NCBI GenBank assembly: GCA_023392615.1
Contig: JAEVYT010000041.1
Span: 62,001-126,000, forward strand
Source: Bacillota bacterium
GTDB lineage: Bacteria > Bacillota > Clostridia > Lachnospirales > Lachnospiraceae
DNA length: 64,000 nt
Direction: 5' to 3'
Both the position numbers and the translations under genes were made by a program. The stretch's first letter is position 1, and the number at the start of each line of letters is the position of its first letter. Shown here in pieces: positions 62,120 through 64,000 of this stretch. The notes beneath the pieces were generated by a model. It searched no databases, was not told the origin of the DNA, and saw only the letters and a program-made list of their open reading frames with translations.

Positions 62120-62312
62120 TATCTTCCCCCGTCCCTACAAATCAATGTTTTACGAAAACAATTTTTATCTACAATACATCTTAGTTGACGTAGTGAGTGA
62201 TTATTCCGCTTTATTAATACTCCCGTAATTTTTTATACATTACTCTTTTATTACTATTTTTCATAATTTCCTTCAAAATAATACAACCTGTTTTATTTAC
62301 ATAAAATGAAAT

Positions 62313-62358
62313 GAACCCCCATTGTTAGATTATTTGTCCAACAAAAGAGGTTCTTTTC
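62313..62358. terminator. Terminator-like hairpin after the aldo/keto reductase gene
   Basis: GAACC...TTGTT pairs with AACAA...GGTTC with unpaired bases between the halves. T-runs follow on the plus strand, and T-rich sequence on the minus strand suits the reductase gene ending at 62368. Confidence 0.45.
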
Positions 62359-62367
62359 TTTTTTAAT

Positions 62368-63558
62368 TTATTTTACATGCATGAACTTTCTTGCTACACC
62401 AACAATTGGGCGGAATAGAATTCCTTCCATCTCCTTTTTTACAACTCGAAGCTCTTTACGAATCTGAATGTTCTGCGGACAATGGTGCTCACATTTCCCA
62501 CAATCCTTACACAAGGAAGCATATGCGGGCTGTTTGGATAAGCTCCCTAGTGTTTGCATATATTTGAAGCGACTTCTTTTTTCATTCAGAAGGTATTTAT
62601 CATTATATGCGGAGAAACATCCCGGTATATTTACCCCTGCAGGACATGGCATACAGTAGCCACAGCCCGTACATGGAACCTTAGTTTTCTCCATCATTAC
62701 CATCTTTACTCGGTCGAATACACTTAATTCCTCTCCGGATAATGAGTTAGGAAGTACATCAGAGGCAATGCGAATATTCTCTGCCAACTGTTCCTCATCA
62801 CTCATTCCCGACAAAATCACGGTAACTTCCGGATGATTCCATATCCACCTTAGCGCCCATTCTACCGGGCTACGTTTCGAATCATAGCTTTTAAATTCTT
62901 TGATTACTTCCGGAGGAAGATTATTCACTAATTTACCACCTCGGAGCGGTTCCATCACGATAACCGGAATACCGAGCGAACCGGCTAGCATTAGTCCAGA
63001 TTTGGTTGCCTGATTATTCTCATCTAGATAATTATACTGAATCTGGCAGAAATCCCAAGGATAAGCCTGAAGAATTTCTTCAAAATCTCGTTTGGCACCG
63101 TGAAAGGAAAAACCGATATTTTTAATGGTACCCTGCTTCTTCAGTTGCTCCAACCACTCAATCACACCGATGGAAACCATTCTGTCAAATGTCGCTTTAT
63201 CTGTCAACATATGTAACAGATAATAATCAATATAATCGGTTTTAAGCTTTGTACATTGTGTTTGGAAGATCTTCTTGGCGCCCTCTAATTTACTTACCAT
63301 AAAGGGCGGGAGCTTAGTTGCAATTTTTACCTTTTCTCTGTAACCATCCGTTAACGCATCTCCTAATAAGCTTTCACTTTTACCTCCATGATAAAAGTAA
63401 GCCGTATCAAAATAATTCATTCCTTTATCAATTGCATCACGAATTAATGCAATTGATCTTGGCTCGTCTATATTGTTTCCTTTCATCGGAAATCTCATAC
63501 AACCAAAACCGAGGATTGATAGCTCATCTCCGTTTTTTTCATTCTTTCTAGTTAACAT
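62368..63558 (-). CDS. Aldo/keto reductase fused to a 4Fe-4S ferredoxin domain
   Basis: This 396-residue protein has an aldo/keto reductase barrel (residues 1-280, with G-F-G-C-M-R-F, N-Y-F-D-T-A-Y-F-Y-H-G-G and V-K-I-A-T-K) and a C-terminal iron-sulfur domain (C-T-G-C-G-Y-C-M-P-C-P and C-K-D-C-G-K-C-E-H-H-C-P). The catalytic Tyr of the AKR tetrad is in A-Y-F-Y. It is common in anaerobes; the substrate is unknown. It is a single gene. Confidence 0.9.
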   Translation of the reverse strand: MLTRKNEKNGDELSILGFGCMRFPMKGNNIDEPRSIALIRDAIDKGMNYFDTAYFYHGGKSESLLGDALTDGYREKVKIATKLPPFMVSKLEGAKKIFQTQCTKLKTDYIDYYLLHMLTDKATFDRMVSIGVIEWLEQLKKQGTIKNIGFSFHGAKRDFEEILQAYPWDFCQIQYNYLDENNQATKSGLMLAGSLGIPVIVMEPLRGGKLVNNLPPEVIKEFKSYDSKRSPVEWALRWIWNHPEVTVILSGMSDEEQLAENIRIASDVLPNSLSGEELSVFDRVKMVMMEKTKVPCTGCGYCMPCPAGVNIPGCFSAYNDKYLLNEKRSRFKYMQTLGSLSKQPAYASLCKDCGKCEHHCPQNIQIRKELRVVKKEMEGILFRPIVGVARKFMHVK

Positions 63559-63584
63559 AATTAGCCTCCTAATGCTATTCTCAC

Positions 63585-64000
63585 TTACGAATTCTTATGC
63601 GCAAACGCTGATTTTTTCATTCTGCAATAATAAGCGGTACACTTTGTTCCCATTAATGCAAGATTTAATGAAAGTAAAATATTTAAACCATACAAAAAAG
63701 TAAGAAAATCAAACGATTTAAACCAAAACCTTTGAATAAATAGTAATAACCATATAATAAGAGTAATCCAAGATACCGAATACGAGTAAGCCAACGTTTT
63801 AGCCTTTTTATAAAGTGCCTTTTTGTTATACGAGAATACGGGCTCTTCTTCCGAGTACTCTTTTCCCCATATGTGCATCGTTTCTATCGAAGATCTTGAA
63901 GCAAAACACAACCTCCAACCATTATTTTTATGATAGTTATAGTAACCCGGTCGTGCATCATACTGCAGATCCACACAATACTTTATATTTCTCGCTAATC
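63585..64000 (-). CDS. Partial DUF2812-like membrane protein (C-terminal part)
   Basis: The frame continues past the window edge: codons before the GTG at 63974 read L-A-R-N-I-K-Y-C without a stop, so that GTG is not the start. The visible part has V-D-L-Q-Y-D-A-R-P-G-Y-Y-N-Y-H-K-N-N-G-W, as in DUF2812 proteins, and two membrane helices (about 85-105 and 110-130 of the visible part). Such proteins often follow PadR regulators, which would lie outside the window. Confidence 0.65.
   Translation of the reverse strand, partial: LARNIKYCVDLQYDARPGYYNYHKNNGWRLCFASRSSIETMHIWGKEYSEEEPVFSYNKKALYKKAKTLAYSYSVSWITLIIWLLLFIQRFWFKSFDFLTFLYGLNILLSLNLALMGTKCTAYYCRMKKSAFAHKNS

Noticed and set aside
1..64000. 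CRISPR arrays, tRNA and rRNA genes
   Set aside because: I saw no spaced direct repeats of CRISPR length, no tRNA cloverleaf with a T-loop GGTTCGAATC-like core, and no rRNA sequence, although I could not run a scanner.

Overview
The window is low-GC DNA from an anaerobic member of the Clostridia, most likely a Lachnospiraceae-type organism. This is inferred from gene style only: A+T-rich intergenic regions, strong AGGAGG-type ribosome sites with some TTG and GTG starts, many TetR regulators, ferredoxin-fused oxidoreductases, an orphan Na+-decarboxylase membrane subunit and radical SAM enzymes. No rRNA, tRNA or CRISPR array was seen.

Region 1 (about 1-31.4 kb) is ordinary chromosome with small transcription units: a MazG-like protein, a WYL regulator beside the 3' remnant of a lost short-chain dehydrogenase gene, a lipoprotein, a TetR-lon pair, a nucleotidyltransferase-GNAT pair, an HtpX peptidase operon, C39 and C45-type hydrolases, Na+-decarboxylase beta and gamma-like subunits, a MacB-like ABC exporter, a WxL-like surface pair, and four TetR-controlled units with very clear palindromic operators.

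Region 2 (about 31.6-58.7 kb) is an integrated mobilizable element. Its left end has a large serine recombinase, a SHOCT-like small protein and two tiny coupled ORFs. Its right end has ParB-like, TnpV-like, ParM-like and partner proteins, an oriT-like inverted repeat, MobC and a MOBP-type relaxase. Between them lies a defence cargo: a STAND NTPase-TPR gene with an in-frame amber stop, Hachiman (HamAB), RloA/RloB, a small membrane protein with a DUF697-type GTPase, Kiwa (KwaB/KwaA, reversed order), a DUF262/HNH protein, and a complete type I restriction-modification system (HsdR, HsdM, HsdS) with an XRE regulator. The right end abuts the stop codon of rlmD/rumA, a known type of integration target. 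An 8-bp match at both ends suggests, but does not prove, the att core.

Region 3 (about 58.7-64 kb) is chromosome again: rlmD with a long basic N-terminal extension, a PflA-like radical SAM protein, a short AlkA-type DNA glycosylase, a ferredoxin-fused aldo/keto reductase and a partial DUF2812-like protein.

The least explained pieces are: a 209-bp segment at 52667-52875 closed by a perfect 16-bp inverted repeat around a 25-codon ORF; the GTPase plus small membrane protein cassette; the interrupted STAND gene behind an SOS-box-like promoter; and a folded leader-like sequence upstream of the Na+-decarboxylase genes.
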